This document shows positions 34,374 to 43,452 of a stretch of DNA of 64,000 nucleotides, one piece after another. Source of the DNA: Elusimicrobiales bacterium (GTDB taxonomy: Bacteria; Elusimicrobiota; Elusimicrobia; Elusimicrobiales; UBA9959); the NCBI GenBank assembly GCA_028688015.1, contig JAQTZB010000009.1, positions 62,001-126,000 of the forward strand, in the 5' to 3' direction. The notes beneath the pieces are model-generated. The model saw nothing but the letters and a program-made list of their open reading frames with translations. It was not told where the DNA came from and ran no database searches. Position numbers and translations under genes: made by a program. How positions within the stretch are numbered: the stretch's first letter is position 1; each line of letters opens with the position of its first letter.

Positions 34374-35234
34374 TTAAAAGACTTTCCAGGAAAGAGCGAG
34401 GCTGGTCCCCTGCTCCCACTCGTAATCTATCTCGGTGGAGCTGACGTCCTTGTTGTCCAGGTTGAAGCTGAAGATCAGCTTCAGGTGCTTGGCCAGCGAG
34501 ACCGTCAGGGTGTTGTCCCATTCCAGCGCGCACTTGCGCGACTCGGTCAGCCGGTTCCAGGAATCGTCGGTGGCGACGAGGCCGGTGTACACGCCGCCCT
34601 TCATCTCGTACTCCACGGCCGGGCCCAGCCGGCCGTCGTATTCCAGCACGGCCTCCAGGCCGTGCAGGCGGTCATGGTGATAAAGGCGCGAGTTGAAGTA
34701 ATGCTGGTTGAACCAGCCGCCGCGCAGCGTCAGCTCCTGGCTGCCGCCGTCGAGGATGGTGAAGATCAGCCCCAGCGATTCCCTGACCTGCACCGGCCTG
34801 AACGCCCTGAACTCCGTGTCGAAGCGCGTGTCGTGGATGGAGGTCTGGAAATTCCCGGAGCCGTACGGGTCGGCGAAGAAGCCGGTCTTGTAACGGTAGA
34901 CCGAGTCGGCTATCAGCTGGTCCTTGCTTTCCACCCACCGCGGGTGGTCGTCGTCCAGCGTTTCGTCCTTGGTCCAGCCGGAGGCGTAGTCCAGCGTGAC
35001 CGTGTTGGCCCACTTGGCTCCCGCGGAGTCGCGGTCGAACTCGCCGCGCAGCTTCAGGCTCAGGTCGGTTTTGACCCTGTCGTAGAAATAGCCTTCCACG
35101 AAGATGCGGTTGCGGGAATGGCTGAACCCGGCCGCGACTTTGAGTTCCCTGCTCCAGGCGCCTTCCGCCGCCGCGGCGGCCGGCAGTAAAGCCAGCGCCG
35201 CGCCGAGGAACAGCGCGCGTTCAGTTGCAGCCAT
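34374..35234 (-). CDS. Outer-membrane barrel-like secreted protein (DUF481/YdiY-like), 286 aa
   Basis: Signal peptide MAATERALFLGAALALLPAAAAAEG, then a long alternating beta pattern: LKVAAGFSHSRNRIFVEGYF, LRGEFDRDSAGAKW, YRYKTGFFADPY, LGLIFTILDGG and a last strand SLALSWKVF ending in phenylalanine, the usual barrel C-terminal signal. The overall look is like DUF481/YdiY-type salt-stress barrels. It overlaps the end of the upstream coiled-coil gene by 14 bases, so it is cotranscribed. Function unknown. Confidence 0.65.
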   Translation of the reverse strand: MAATERALFLGAALALLPAAAAAEGAWSRELKVAAGFSHSRNRIFVEGYFYDRVKTDLSLKLRGEFDRDSAGAKWANTVTLDYASGWTKDETLDDDHPRWVESKDQLIADSVYRYKTGFFADPYGSGNFQTSIHDTRFDTEFRAFRPVQVRESLGLIFTILDGGSQELTLRGGWFNQHYFNSRLYHHDRLHGLEAVLEYDGRLGPAVEYEMKGGVYTGLVATDDSWNRLTESRKCALEWDNTLTVSLAKHLKLIFSFNLDNKDVSSTEIDYEWEQGTSLALSWKVF

Positions 35235-36633
35235 AGCTGACCCCGTCGCAGAGGTTGGGCACGGAGGGCAGCAGCCCCTTGGGCGAGAAGAAGCCGAACG
35301 AGAGCTCGATGTCGGGCAGCGGCAGGCTCACGCCCGGCAGGCCGAAGTCCGGCAGGGAGGTATCCACGACCGGGAATTTCAGCGCGTCCAGCGCGGCGGG
35401 CAGGCCGGTGATGGAGGCGTCGAAAGCGTCCAGCGGACCGAAGTCCGGCAGGCCGAGGTCTATGTCGAAATGCACGGCGCGCACCAGCCTATTGGCTTCC
35501 CGCTCGGCCTGGTCCTTGAGGTCGTCGACGTATTTGCCAACGCCGACGCGCTTGAGCACCTTCCACAGGAAGCCGCTGAGGATATGCTCTATCTCCTTCT
35601 CTATGGCGTTGGCGCCCTGCACTATCTTGCGGAAGCCGATCTTTACGTGGTAATGCGAGATGCGCGCGGGGTTGGTCCACGTGGGGTTGGGGTAAGGGAA
35701 GCTGAAACCGAACTTCATGTTCAGCACTTTCAGCAGGCCGTGCAGCTCGCCCTCCAGCTTTTCCACGCGGCCCAGCAGGGCGTCCACCTCTTCGCGCAGC
35801 TTCTCCAGCTCGGCGAGCTCGGCCGAGAAAGGATCGAAGAACTTCATGGAGGGCAGCCAGGGCTCCGGCGTGTAGATCAGGATCTTTACCACGCGGTCGT
35901 ACTCCGTCACGATGGAGTCCACCGTGCCGGCCTTGGAGTCCACGCTGTTCTGGGCACAGGGGCGCTTCTCCGGCGTCATCTTATTGAGGCAGCCGGCGGC
36001 GATGCCCAGCGGGAAGGGCATTTTGTTGACCACGCCCTCGTTGACGCCCCAGAGCGCAAGCCTGACCTTGCCGAGCTTCTCGGCGGCGTTCTCCATCTTC
36101 TCGCGGACGGGCTTGGTCTTGAGCACCACGGCGTCCAGGCGCTTGCGGGCGGCGGTGACGTCCTTGAGGGTGACCGCTACGGAGGCGCGCACTTTCTTGG
36201 CCTTCTCGCGGGCCTGCGGTATGGCCTCGGCGGCCTCGGCGGCGGTGTCGATGGCTTTGAGCCCGGCTTCCGTGGCCTTCAGGTCGGCGTCTATGGTCTC
36301 CAGCAGGCCGAGGCGGCTGGCTGAGGTGTCGAGAAAATCCTTAACGGTCTCCACGCGGGCTATCAGGGCCGCCTGGTCTTTGTAGAGGGTCCGCGAGTCG
36401 GCGTCCAGCTTGCGCAGCGGTTCGCTGGCGGTCTGCAGGTCCAGCAGGTACTGCGGGGTGACGGGGCCCTTGCCGCCCAGCAGGGCGTCATCGGCGGGAG
36501 CGGCGGCGGTATCTTCGGCCGCGGCCGGGGCCGGCTTGTTATGCACCTGGCTGAACGGGGGCTTGGCCCCCGCGCCGGCCTGGGCGAAAATAATAAAAGC
36601 TGCGGCAAAAGCGGCTACAGAAAAGCTTCTCAT
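35221..36633 (-). CDS. Secreted coiled-coil protein of unknown function, 470 aa
   Basis: The start is the ATG at 36633 with a strong AGGGAGGA site; a longer frame to 36675 has none. Signal peptide MRSFSVAAFAAAFIIFAQAGAG. Residues about 55-180 are heptad-rich and alanine/lysine-rich (DLKATEAGLKAIDTAAEAAE), and 275-320 is another coiled coil (LAELEKLREEVDALLGRVEK). The C-terminal 90 residues contain repeated LPDFG/LPDIE units (DLGLPDFGPLDA, TSLPDFGLPGVSLPLPDIEL). Four or five cysteines suggest disulfides. Family not recognised. It pairs with the barrel gene that it overlaps. Confidence 0.6.
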   Translation of the reverse strand: MRSFSVAAFAAAFIIFAQAGAGAKPPFSQVHNKPAPAAAEDTAAAPADDALLGGKGPVTPQYLLDLQTASEPLRKLDADSRTLYKDQAALIARVETVKDFLDTSASRLGLLETIDADLKATEAGLKAIDTAAEAAEAIPQAREKAKKVRASVAVTLKDVTAARKRLDAVVLKTKPVREKMENAAEKLGKVRLALWGVNEGVVNKMPFPLGIAAGCLNKMTPEKRPCAQNSVDSKAGTVDSIVTEYDRVVKILIYTPEPWLPSMKFFDPFSAELAELEKLREEVDALLGRVEKLEGELHGLLKVLNMKFGFSFPYPNPTWTNPARISHYHVKIGFRKIVQGANAIEKEIEHILSGFLWKVLKRVGVGKYVDDLKDQAEREANRLVRAVHFDIDLGLPDFGPLDAFDASITGLPAALDALKFPVVDTSLPDFGLPGVSLPLPDIELSFGFFSPKGLLPSVPNLCDGVSYGCN

Positions 36634-36715
36634 GGTGTCCTCCCTGAAGCTGAACTCCCGCTTATATCGTAGCAAAGCCGGGGAGCAAATAGAATCAATA
36701 CTGAACCAGTTCGAT

Positions 36716-36748
36716 AAAAAACCCGGGCCGTGTGGCCCGGGGTTTTTT
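36716..36748. terminator. Bidirectional intrinsic terminator
   Basis: CCCGGGCC and GGCCCGGG pair around GTGT with A and T tracts of five to six bases on either side. It lies 15 bases after the stop of the kinase-like gene and before the coiled-coil gene, so on the minus strand it ends the kinase-like transcript. Confidence 0.8.
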
Positions 36749-36762
36749 ATTGGCTGGCGCGC

Positions 36763-38016
36763 TCAGTTGTACTGCGAGAACGGGTCGGGCTGGGGCACGT
36801 AGGAGTTGGGCGGCACCACTTCGTAGGGGCAGGCGAAGTTGGCCGGCGTCTTGTCGCCCAGCGGGCGGCGCAGTTTGTCCACCTTGCGCAGGAACAGGTC
36901 GGCCCATTCGGCGGCGCTGTGCTCCGGAGCGCGCTGCGGGGCGCGGGCGGCGGTGAAGATGTCTATCAGCTGTTCGCGCGACAGCAGCGACAGCCGGCGC
37001 ACCAGCAGCTGGCGGGCAGCCTCGCCGATCTGGTGCATGTCGCGGCCGGTGCGGTCTTTCTCGCGCAGCGAGCTGGTGCGGACTATGTTGAGGCGCATGA
37101 TGCAGGCCTCGGGGTTGTCCCACACGTCCTCGTTCTTCCACTTGCGGTAATGCATGCGGCGGTTGTGGTAAATGCCGCGCCCGCCGAAGCTGACGCCCAT
37201 GTCCTGCAGGTAGACCACCGGCCGGCGGCAGACCGCGCGGCCGCCCTCCAGCGCCACTTCGTCCTTGGGGCAGGCCACGGCCTGGTTCTCGGCCTTGTTG
37301 TCGGTATTGCCGAACAGCATGGCTAGCCCGGACAGAGCCTCGGCCTCCACCCTGTTCTGCACCAGGTGCTGCTCGTCGAAGCCGAAGCCGGAGTTGGCGG
37401 CGTACTCCAGGCGCTCTCCCAGCTTGTCCTCGATTACGGCGATCTGGCCCTGCTTCCAGGCGCCGGGGTCGCGCTCGCTCTTGAAAGGGTCCGACGGGCA
37501 GTCGGGGCAGTTGAGGCGCACGGGGTACATGCGGTCGGAGTAGACGCCGATGCCGGTGAAGATCCAGCTGGCGGCCACTTCGGTCATCAGTTCGCCGTTA
37601 TCCTCGCCGTACTTCACCTTGAAGTCCTTGCCCTTGGCGTCGCGGCACTTGAACTTGCGCGTCATGCCGTTGGGCTTGCCGCCCTCGTAGGCTTCCTTCA
37701 TCGGGATGTAATTGCAGGTGACCAGTTCCTCGGGGGCGTACTTCATCTTGGGATAGGGGCCGGCCTTGTAGTCGATCGCGGCGGTATTGAGCTCGCTCTC
37801 GGGGCGGAAAGCCGTGGCGCGGGTGACGTACTCGTCGCGCTCGGCCTTGGACAGCAGGCCCAGTTTCAGTTTTTCAGGCTTGGCCGGGCTGGCCGGCGGG
37901 ATGTTCTCCGCGGGAGCCTGCTTAATTTCCCAGGCGCTGACGGCCAGGGCGCTGAAATCCTGCGCCGCGGCCGGCGCGGCGGCCGCTATCAAGGTCAGAA
38001 ATATAAAGTTTTTCAT
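36763..38016 (-). CDS. Secreted protein with protein-kinase-like motifs, 417 aa
   Basis: Signal peptide MKNFIFLTLIAAAAPAAAQ. The order of short motifs matches a protein-kinase-like fold: DFKVKYG (K135, candidate beta-3 lysine), ELMTEVAASWIFTGIG (E146, candidate alpha-C glutamate), LFGNTDNKAENQAV (D239 and N244, candidate catalytic loop) and VYLQDMGVSFGG (D272, candidate metal-binding DFG-like residue). Several cysteines (ACPKDE, RLNCPDCP) suggest disulfides. Secreted kinases of the FAM20/CotH type show similar pattern economy. Assignment is by motif order only; an inactive or different fold is possible. The downstream terminator at 36716 ends it. Confidence 0.55.
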   Translation of the reverse strand: MKNFIFLTLIAAAAPAAAQDFSALAVSAWEIKQAPAENIPPASPAKPEKLKLGLLSKAERDEYVTRATAFRPESELNTAAIDYKAGPYPKMKYAPEELVTCNYIPMKEAYEGGKPNGMTRKFKCRDAKGKDFKVKYGEDNGELMTEVAASWIFTGIGVYSDRMYPVRLNCPDCPSDPFKSERDPGAWKQGQIAVIEDKLGERLEYAANSGFGFDEQHLVQNRVEAEALSGLAMLFGNTDNKAENQAVACPKDEVALEGGRAVCRRPVVYLQDMGVSFGGRGIYHNRRMHYRKWKNEDVWDNPEACIMRLNIVRTSSLREKDRTGRDMHQIGEAARQLLVRRLSLLSREQLIDIFTAARAPQRAPEHSAAEWADLFLRKVDKLRRPLGDKTPANFACPYEVVPPNSYVPQPDPFSQYN

Positions 38017-38026
38017 CTATTCCTTA

Positions 38027-38575
38027 TTATTTGCGCATCTGGTCCACGATGAAGTCCCAACAGGGCACCTCGATGTCGGGGCCGCCGCCGTGCTTGTTGG
38101 TGAGCTGCGCCGGGGACGAGAAGAATTCCTGGATGTCGGCGCCGTAGTTGGCGTTGTAGTTGGAATCCCACTGCGGGCCGGAGAAGAAGGCCACCTCTAC
38201 GCGCTGCGGAGTGCCGGCGAAGCCGGACGGCACGAAATCGTAATAGCTCAGGCCCGCGGTCAGGTAGCCGGTGCCGTGCCACTCGCGCTGCAGGTCTATC
38301 ACCTTCTCGATGGTCTTGTGGTAGCCGGAATAATATTCCACCGAGGTCATGCGGACCACGGCCTGGATGCGGTCCCGGCCGCCCAGGAGGCCGTTGCCCT
38401 TGTAGCCGATGACCAGCTTGCTCATGATGCCGCTGTTGACCGTGGCGAGCACGGCCGGGCCGCGCGTGACCACGCGCACGGTCTGGTAGGTGTAATCGGG
38501 AGGATAATTGGAGGCGTCTACGGCTGCGGAAGAGGCGAACAGCGCGAGGGCGAAAATAGCCAGGAACTTTTTCAT
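38027..38575 (-). CDS. Secreted hypothetical protein, 182 aa
   Basis: Signal peptide MKKFLAIFALALFASSAAVDA. The mature part is beta-rich with many aromatics (PPDYTYQTVRVVTRGPAVLA, YDFVPSGFAGTPQRVEVAFF). One cysteine near the end (VPCWDFIVDQMRK). A good AAGGAGATCTC site precedes the ATG. The kinase-like gene starts 10 bases after its stop, so the two are one transcript and both products reach the same compartment. No family recognised. It may be a partner or substrate of the kinase-like protein, by position only. Confidence 0.6.
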   Translation of the reverse strand: MKKFLAIFALALFASSAAVDASNYPPDYTYQTVRVVTRGPAVLATVNSGIMSKLVIGYKGNGLLGGRDRIQAVVRMTSVEYYSGYHKTIEKVIDLQREWHGTGYLTAGLSYYDFVPSGFAGTPQRVEVAFFSGPQWDSNYNANYGADIQEFFSSPAQLTNKHGGGPDIEVPCWDFIVDQMRK

Positions 38576-38718
38576 CAGTGAGATCTCCTTAAGTACCGTC
38601 AGGAGAAATCATAGCGAAAGCCGGGGCGGCCCAAATAGAAGCGAAAGGCCTAAGGGCGCGATGTCTTTTGGACTGCTTCGTTGGGACTGACTGTCGTCAA
38701 GGCGGCGGGCCGGCGCGC

Positions 38719-38826
38719 TCAGCGCTCGCGCGGCAGGCCGAAGCGGGAGGCGAGGGAGTGCAGCAGGTCTTTGGCGCGGCTCTCTTCCAGGCTCCAGTCG
38801 CGGCCTTTGTATAAAAAAACGCTCAT
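38719..38826 (-). CDS. Possible small protein, 35 aa, after the hybrid kinase
   Basis: A short frame beginning MSVFLYKGRDWSLEESRAKD and ending FGLPRER starts 7 bases after the histidine kinase stop. The residue pattern is protein-like (amphipathic helix, no codon oddities), but there is no clear ribosome binding site and no homologue I can name. It could be a small accessory protein translated by coupling, or chance. Confidence 0.35.
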   Translation of the reverse strand: MSVFLYKGRDWSLEESRAKDLLHSLASRFGLPRER

Positions 38827-38833
38827 GCGCCGG

Positions 38834-41674
38834 TTACGCCCTGGCCTTGTCCGCGGGGCCATCCAGCACCTCGCGCATCTTCCGCAGCAGGGCGTCCACC
38901 GAGAACGGCTTGTAGATAAAAGCTATACCTTCATCCGTAGCACCGCCGCGCATCACGGCGTCGTCGGCATAACCGGACATATAGAGCACCCTGGGGGCCA
39001 GGCCGAGGCGCTGCGCCTCCAAGGCAAGCTCGCGGCCGCCCATACCCGGCATCACCACGTCGGTTACCAGCAGGTCCACCGGCTTGCCGCGCTCGCGCAG
39101 CGCTTTCAGGGCGGCGGCGGCACCGGAGACCGCCAGCACCTCGTACCCGGCCGCTGCCATAACCCGCTCCCCTATGCGGCGCAGGCTGTCCTCATCCTCC
39201 ACCAGCAGTATCGCCTCGCCGGAGGCGGGCCGCAGCGCGCACTGATTGCCGGCTGCGCCGCTTTCTGCACAGGACTCGCCGGAATAGGCGAGGTAAATGC
39301 TGAATGTGGTCCCGCTCCCGGGCAGGCTCTCCACTTCCACTTCGCCGCCGCTCTGTTTAATGATGCCGAACACCGTGGACAACCCCAGCCCGGTGCCCTT
39401 GCCTTGCTCCTTGGTGGTAAAGAACGGTTCGAAGATATGCTCCATCACTTCCGGCTTCATGCCGGAGCCGTTATCGCTTATCTTCAGCCGCACCAGCCGG
39501 CCGCGCGGCAGCTCCGGGTGCGTCAGGAACAGCGCGGCCGTGCCCTCCACTACCGCCGTCTCTATCCTTATGGTCCCGCCGTCGGGCATGGCGTCGCGGG
39601 CGTTGACGGCCAGGTTCATCACCACCTGCTCTATCTGCCCCGTATCCACCTTCACCAGGCACGGCTCCACGGATAGGTCGGTTTTCAGCTCTATATGCTC
39701 GCCTATCAGCCGGGAGAGCATGTTGAGCATGTCGGCGGTGACGACGTTAAGGTCCGCCACCTTGGGCGTCATTACCTGGCGGCGGCTGACGGCCAGCAGC
39801 TGCCGCGTCAGCGATACCGCCCGGTCCGCCGCGGACAGGATCTCCGCCGCGTCGTCGCGCTTCTGGTCGCCGGGGGGCATGGCCTTGCGGACCTGCTCCG
39901 CGTAGAACTTTATAGCGGTAAGTATATTATTAAAGTCGTGGGCCACCCCGCCGGCCAGGCGCCCGATGGATTCCATTTTCTGCGACTGCAGCAGCTGGTT
40001 CTCTATGCGCGAACGGATGATATTGGCGGCCAGCACGTCGGCGGCCACCTTCAGGAACTCCTCCTGCTTGGGCGTTATGGGCAAGTCGGCTTTCAGGTAC
40101 AGATTGAGCACTCCCAGCGTTTCACCGCCGGCGATGATCGGCACGCAGCAGTGTCCGTGTTCGTGCATACCGTAGTAGCCGATCTCATGCTCCGGCCCCA
40201 GGCAGGCCGAGATCAGCGGCTTGGCGGAGGCGGCGGCCCGGCCGCAAAGACATCGCCCGAGCGGGACGGTATCGCACTTAGCCACCAGTTCCGGCGACAA
40301 GCCGCGCTGGACCGTAAGCTTCAGGGCGCCGCCCTCTAGCAGGAAGATGGCCCCCTTGGCCTCCACCGACAGCCAGGAGACCCGCAGGATGTCCTCCAGG
40401 TATTCGGCCAGTTTCACGGAGAGCGGCGAGGTTTCCAGGGAGCGGTGCAGCATTTTGTTCAGTGCCGCCTGGATCTCGTAGCCCTCCCGCCGCTCCGCCG
40501 AGGCCTTTTTCATCTCCGTGACGTCGCGCACCGTGGCGTGCAGCACCTGGCGGCCGTCCAGCGTCAGCCGCGTCAGCAATACCGTGGCGTCGAACTCTTC
40601 GCCTGAACATTTTCTGTGGCGCCACTCGAAGGAATGGCCGCCCTTCTCCATGGCCAGGGCCACGATCTCCCGCGCTTTTTCCTCCGACAGCCGCCCGTCC
40701 GGCTGCCGCTCCGGGGAAAGATCCGCCGGGGTCAGCTTGCGGAACTGCTCCCGTGTGCAGTTGAACAGCGCGAAGGTGGCGTCGTTGCCGTCGAAGAACC
40801 CGCGCTCGGGGCTGTAGAGCACCAGCGCGTCCCGGGAGCCCAGGTAAATGGTCTTGTAGCGCGCCTCGCTGGCCGCCAGCTCCCGCTCGAGGCGCTTGTC
40901 CTCCGTAACGTCCCGGAACGACCAGATGCGCCCGAACTGTTTCCCGTCCGCGGCCGCGACCGGGGCCGAGAACCGGTCGAACACCCGGCCGTCCTTGAGG
41001 CGCACTTCGTCGCGGCTGGTTTCGCCGCTGTGCGAGTACAGGTACTTCACCTTGGCGAGGAACCCTTCCGGGTCCTCCAGTTCATCCAGCACGTGCCCCA
41101 GCGCGCGCTCGTCGCTGCCGGAAGAGAGCACGTCGTCCGGCAGGCCCCACATCCTGGCGAAATTCCTGTTGAAGAACACTATTTTCCCGGAGGCGTCCAC
41201 CATCAGCAAGCCGTCGGGCACCACTTCCTGCTGGGCGGCCAGCATGGTATTGCCCAGCTTCAGCTCTTCCTCGTACTTCCTGCGCTCGGTGATGTCGCGG
41301 TCGATAGCCACTATCAGCTTGCGGCCCTGCAGTTCGATCACGCGGGCGTAGGCCTCCACCGGGAACCGGCTGCCGTCCTTGCGCGCGTGCGTCAGTTCGT
41401 AGCGCGCCTCGCCTCTTGCTGCTATTTTCCCGATACGTTCCGGCACCAGCGCCGCGTCTTCGGGCGGGTTCATTATCCCGATACTCTTGCCTATCAGTTC
41501 CGCCCGCTCGTACCCGGTGGCGCGGCAGACCGCGTCGTTGACATAGAGGATCCGGCCTTGCCCGTCCAGGATGTGCACGCTGTCGGCGACCTTATCCAGC
41601 AGCGCAGGGAACAGTTCCGGCGGCAGTGCGGGCGAGTTACCAGGCCCGTTATCGGCTGAAATTTCTTTTTTCAT
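38834..41674 (-). CDS. Hybrid histidine kinase: PAS-PAS-PAS-GAF-HisKA-HATPase-receiver, 946 aa
   Basis: No membrane segments, so it is cytoplasmic. Three PAS domains come first (DGQGRILYVNDAVCRATGYE, VDASGKIVFFNRNFARMWG, and LYSPERGFFDGNDATFALF), then a GAF domain (about 410-540, with CLCGRAAASAKPL). The H box GVAHDFNNILTAIKF has H579; the ATP-binding N, G1 and G2 boxes (VVMNLAVNARDAMPDGG, ISDNGSGMKPEVME, GTGLGLSTVFGIIKQSGG) follow. A receiver domain (ILLVEDEDSL, D872 in LLVTDVVMPGMGG) closes the chain. It senses an internal signal and relays phosphate to its own receiver or on to a phosphotransfer protein. No regulator gene is adjacent. Confidence 0.92.
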   Translation of the reverse strand: MKKEISADNGPGNSPALPPELFPALLDKVADSVHILDGQGRILYVNDAVCRATGYERAELIGKSIGIMNPPEDAALVPERIGKIAARGEARYELTHARKDGSRFPVEAYARVIELQGRKLIVAIDRDITERRKYEEELKLGNTMLAAQQEVVPDGLLMVDASGKIVFFNRNFARMWGLPDDVLSSGSDERALGHVLDELEDPEGFLAKVKYLYSHSGETSRDEVRLKDGRVFDRFSAPVAAADGKQFGRIWSFRDVTEDKRLERELAASEARYKTIYLGSRDALVLYSPERGFFDGNDATFALFNCTREQFRKLTPADLSPERQPDGRLSEEKAREIVALAMEKGGHSFEWRHRKCSGEEFDATVLLTRLTLDGRQVLHATVRDVTEMKKASAERREGYEIQAALNKMLHRSLETSPLSVKLAEYLEDILRVSWLSVEAKGAIFLLEGGALKLTVQRGLSPELVAKCDTVPLGRCLCGRAAASAKPLISACLGPEHEIGYYGMHEHGHCCVPIIAGGETLGVLNLYLKADLPITPKQEEFLKVAADVLAANIIRSRIENQLLQSQKMESIGRLAGGVAHDFNNILTAIKFYAEQVRKAMPPGDQKRDDAAEILSAADRAVSLTRQLLAVSRRQVMTPKVADLNVVTADMLNMLSRLIGEHIELKTDLSVEPCLVKVDTGQIEQVVMNLAVNARDAMPDGGTIRIETAVVEGTAALFLTHPELPRGRLVRLKISDNGSGMKPEVMEHIFEPFFTTKEQGKGTGLGLSTVFGIIKQSGGEVEVESLPGSGTTFSIYLAYSGESCAESGAAGNQCALRPASGEAILLVEDEDSLRRIGERVMAAAGYEVLAVSGAAAALKALRERGKPVDLLVTDVVMPGMGGRELALEAQRLGLAPRVLYMSGYADDAVMRGGATDEGIAFIYKPFSVDALLRKMREVLDGPADKARA

Positions 41675-41788
41675 AGTCTTTCAGGTTCCCCGGCGGAGTC
41701 GTGCCGACGGCGCACGTTTCCGGCTGCGTCTTCGCTCCGGGCCGGCACAATGGATATTACAGGCAACTCCCCTATCCCGTATAATAAC

Positions 41789-41820
41789 AAAAAAAGCGGC
41801 CCGGGTTGAGCCGGGCCGGC
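41789..41820 (-). terminator. Intrinsic terminator of the 5'-nucleotidase gene
   Basis: On the minus strand CGGCCCGG pairs with CCGGGCCG and a run of seven T follows. It begins 6 bases after the stop of the gene, so it is a standard rho-independent terminator. Confidence 0.85.
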
Positions 41821-41825
41821 GGGGG

Positions 41826-43379
41826 TCAGGGCAGGCGTTTTATGCGGCCGGCCGGCGGGGCGCTTACCGGCCCTTTGGCGAAGGCCTTTATCAGCGCGTC
41901 GCGCACCGGAAGCATGGTGTCTTCTATCTCCTTCCCCCCGGAGAAGACGGCGCCGCCGTCGCCGCCGCCGGCCAGGTAGTCGTTGGTGGCGATGGTAAAT
42001 TCCTGGGCGTCCTTTATTTCCCTGCCGCGGTATTTAACCCGCAGCAGCGCGGGCTCGCGGCCGGGGCCCGGCTTGAACTCCACCGTCAGGCCGGAGACCT
42101 GCATGAAACTCTTCGGGCCCACCAGGTTGTCGGCCAGCAGGCGGCGCACCTGCGCGCCGGTCAGGCGCATGGTGATGATATTGTTGTCGAAGGGCATGGC
42201 CTGGTACAGGTCGCGCAGGCGCACCGGGCCCTTTCTGATCTCTGCGCGGATGGCGCCGGTGTTCTGGAAAGCCAGCTGCGCGCCGGTGACTTCGCGCGTG
42301 ACGTCGCTGACCCAGTTGCCTATGCCGGAATCCAGCCGCTCGGGGCTGAAAAGCAGGTCGGTTTTAGCCTGGCCCACGGTCTGCCCCATCTCCTTCTCCA
42401 CCTGAGCGCTGAAACCGGCTATGGTCGCGAGCACGGCGGGGTCCTGGCCGGTCTGGTCCACCCACAGCGGCACTATGCCGGCGCTGACGCCCGTAAGTTT
42501 GCCGGTGGCCTCGTCGAAGGTCAGTTCGGCGCGGGTGACGTTGGAGAGGCCGTAGCCGCTTTCGCCCAGCACCGTGCCGGACACGGGGTCCCGGTAGCCG
42601 TTCAGCAGGGCGGCGTGGTGGTGGCCGCCCAGCAGCAGGTCTATGCCGGGCGCGGCGCGGGCCACCAGCAGCGCGCTGTGCGCGCCCAGGTCTTCGAAGG
42701 TCCAGGTGGACACGTCCACACTCTTCACGGACAGGTCCTCGGTGATGCCGCGGTGGATGAGCAGGATGACGGCGTCGGGGGCGAGCTTCTTTATCTCGGG
42801 CAGGCGGGCGGCGGCTTCGGCGGCCTCGTCCCGGAACTCCAGGTGCCGCACGCCGTCGGGGCGGGTGGAGGTGCCGGTGTGCGAGCCGGCCAGGCCCAGC
42901 ACGGCTATGCGCTTGCCGGCCACGGTCAGCACCGTGTAAGGCTTGAAATACGGCGCCGGCGCGCCGGTCTTTTTCTCATAGACGTTGGCGGCGAGGAAAG
43001 GAAATTTGGCGGCGGCGATCATGGCCTTCAGCGGGCCTTCGCCGTAGTCGTAGTCGTGGTTGCCCGGGGCCGCGGCGGCGTAGCCCAGCTGGTTCATCAG
43101 CGTAACGCTGGCCAGGCCCTTGGTCAGTATGCCCTCGGGCGTGCCCTGGAACATGTCGCCGGAATCCAGCAGCAGGTAGGGGCTGGTCTCTTTTTCAAGC
43201 TGCGCCGCCAGCGCGGCGAAGCCGCCTATCAGGCGGGCGGGCTGGGCGTTGTCCCAGCGGGCGGGCCGGGCCGAATACCAGCCGTGCGCGTCCGAGGTAT
43301 GGTAGACGGCGACGGTCAGCGCGGCGGCGCGGCCGCCTGCCGCCAGCAGCAGGGTTAAAAGGAAAAATATTTTCTTCAC
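41826..43379 (-). CDS. Secreted 5'-nucleotidase/metallophosphatase (UshA-like), 517 aa
   Basis: Signal peptide KKIFFLLTLLLAAGGRAAA. Metal-binding motifs of the calcineurin-like domain are present: VYHTSDAHGWY, LLDSGDMFQGTP, APGNHDYDYGEG and GGHHHAALL. The C-terminal 5'-nucleotidase domain has DLYQAMPFDNNIITMRLTG and FTIATNDYLAGGGDGG. It would release nucleosides and phosphate from nucleotides in the periplasm. The start is a GTG at 43379; a TACAAT box lies 6 bases before it, so the mRNA is probably leaderless. A terminator upstream isolates it from dut. Confidence 0.88.
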   Translation of the reverse strand: MKKIFFLLTLLLAAGGRAAALTVAVYHTSDAHGWYSARPARWDNAQPARLIGGFAALAAQLEKETSPYLLLDSGDMFQGTPEGILTKGLASVTLMNQLGYAAAAPGNHDYDYGEGPLKAMIAAAKFPFLAANVYEKKTGAPAPYFKPYTVLTVAGKRIAVLGLAGSHTGTSTRPDGVRHLEFRDEAAEAAARLPEIKKLAPDAVILLIHRGITEDLSVKSVDVSTWTFEDLGAHSALLVARAAPGIDLLLGGHHHAALLNGYRDPVSGTVLGESGYGLSNVTRAELTFDEATGKLTGVSAGIVPLWVDQTGQDPAVLATIAGFSAQVEKEMGQTVGQAKTDLLFSPERLDSGIGNWVSDVTREVTGAQLAFQNTGAIRAEIRKGPVRLRDLYQAMPFDNNIITMRLTGAQVRRLLADNLVGPKSFMQVSGLTVEFKPGPGREPALLRVKYRGREIKDAQEFTIATNDYLAGGGDGGAVFSGGKEIEDTMLPVRDALIKAFAKGPVSAPPAGRIKRLP

Positions 43380-43395
43380 CTCTATATTGTAGAAA

Positions 43396-43428
43396 AAAGA
43401 AAACCCGGCGCGGTGCCGGGCTTTCTTC
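43396..43428 (-). terminator. Intrinsic terminator of the nrd-dut operon
   Basis: On the minus strand GCCCGGC... and ...GCCGGG pair (CCCGGC at 43404-43409, GCCGGG at 43415-43420), followed by TTTTCTTTTTT. It lies 25 bases after the dut stop and so ends the nrd-dut transcript. Confidence 0.8.
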
Positions 43429-43452
43429 TATCGAGGCGAGCCTCGGGGCGGC

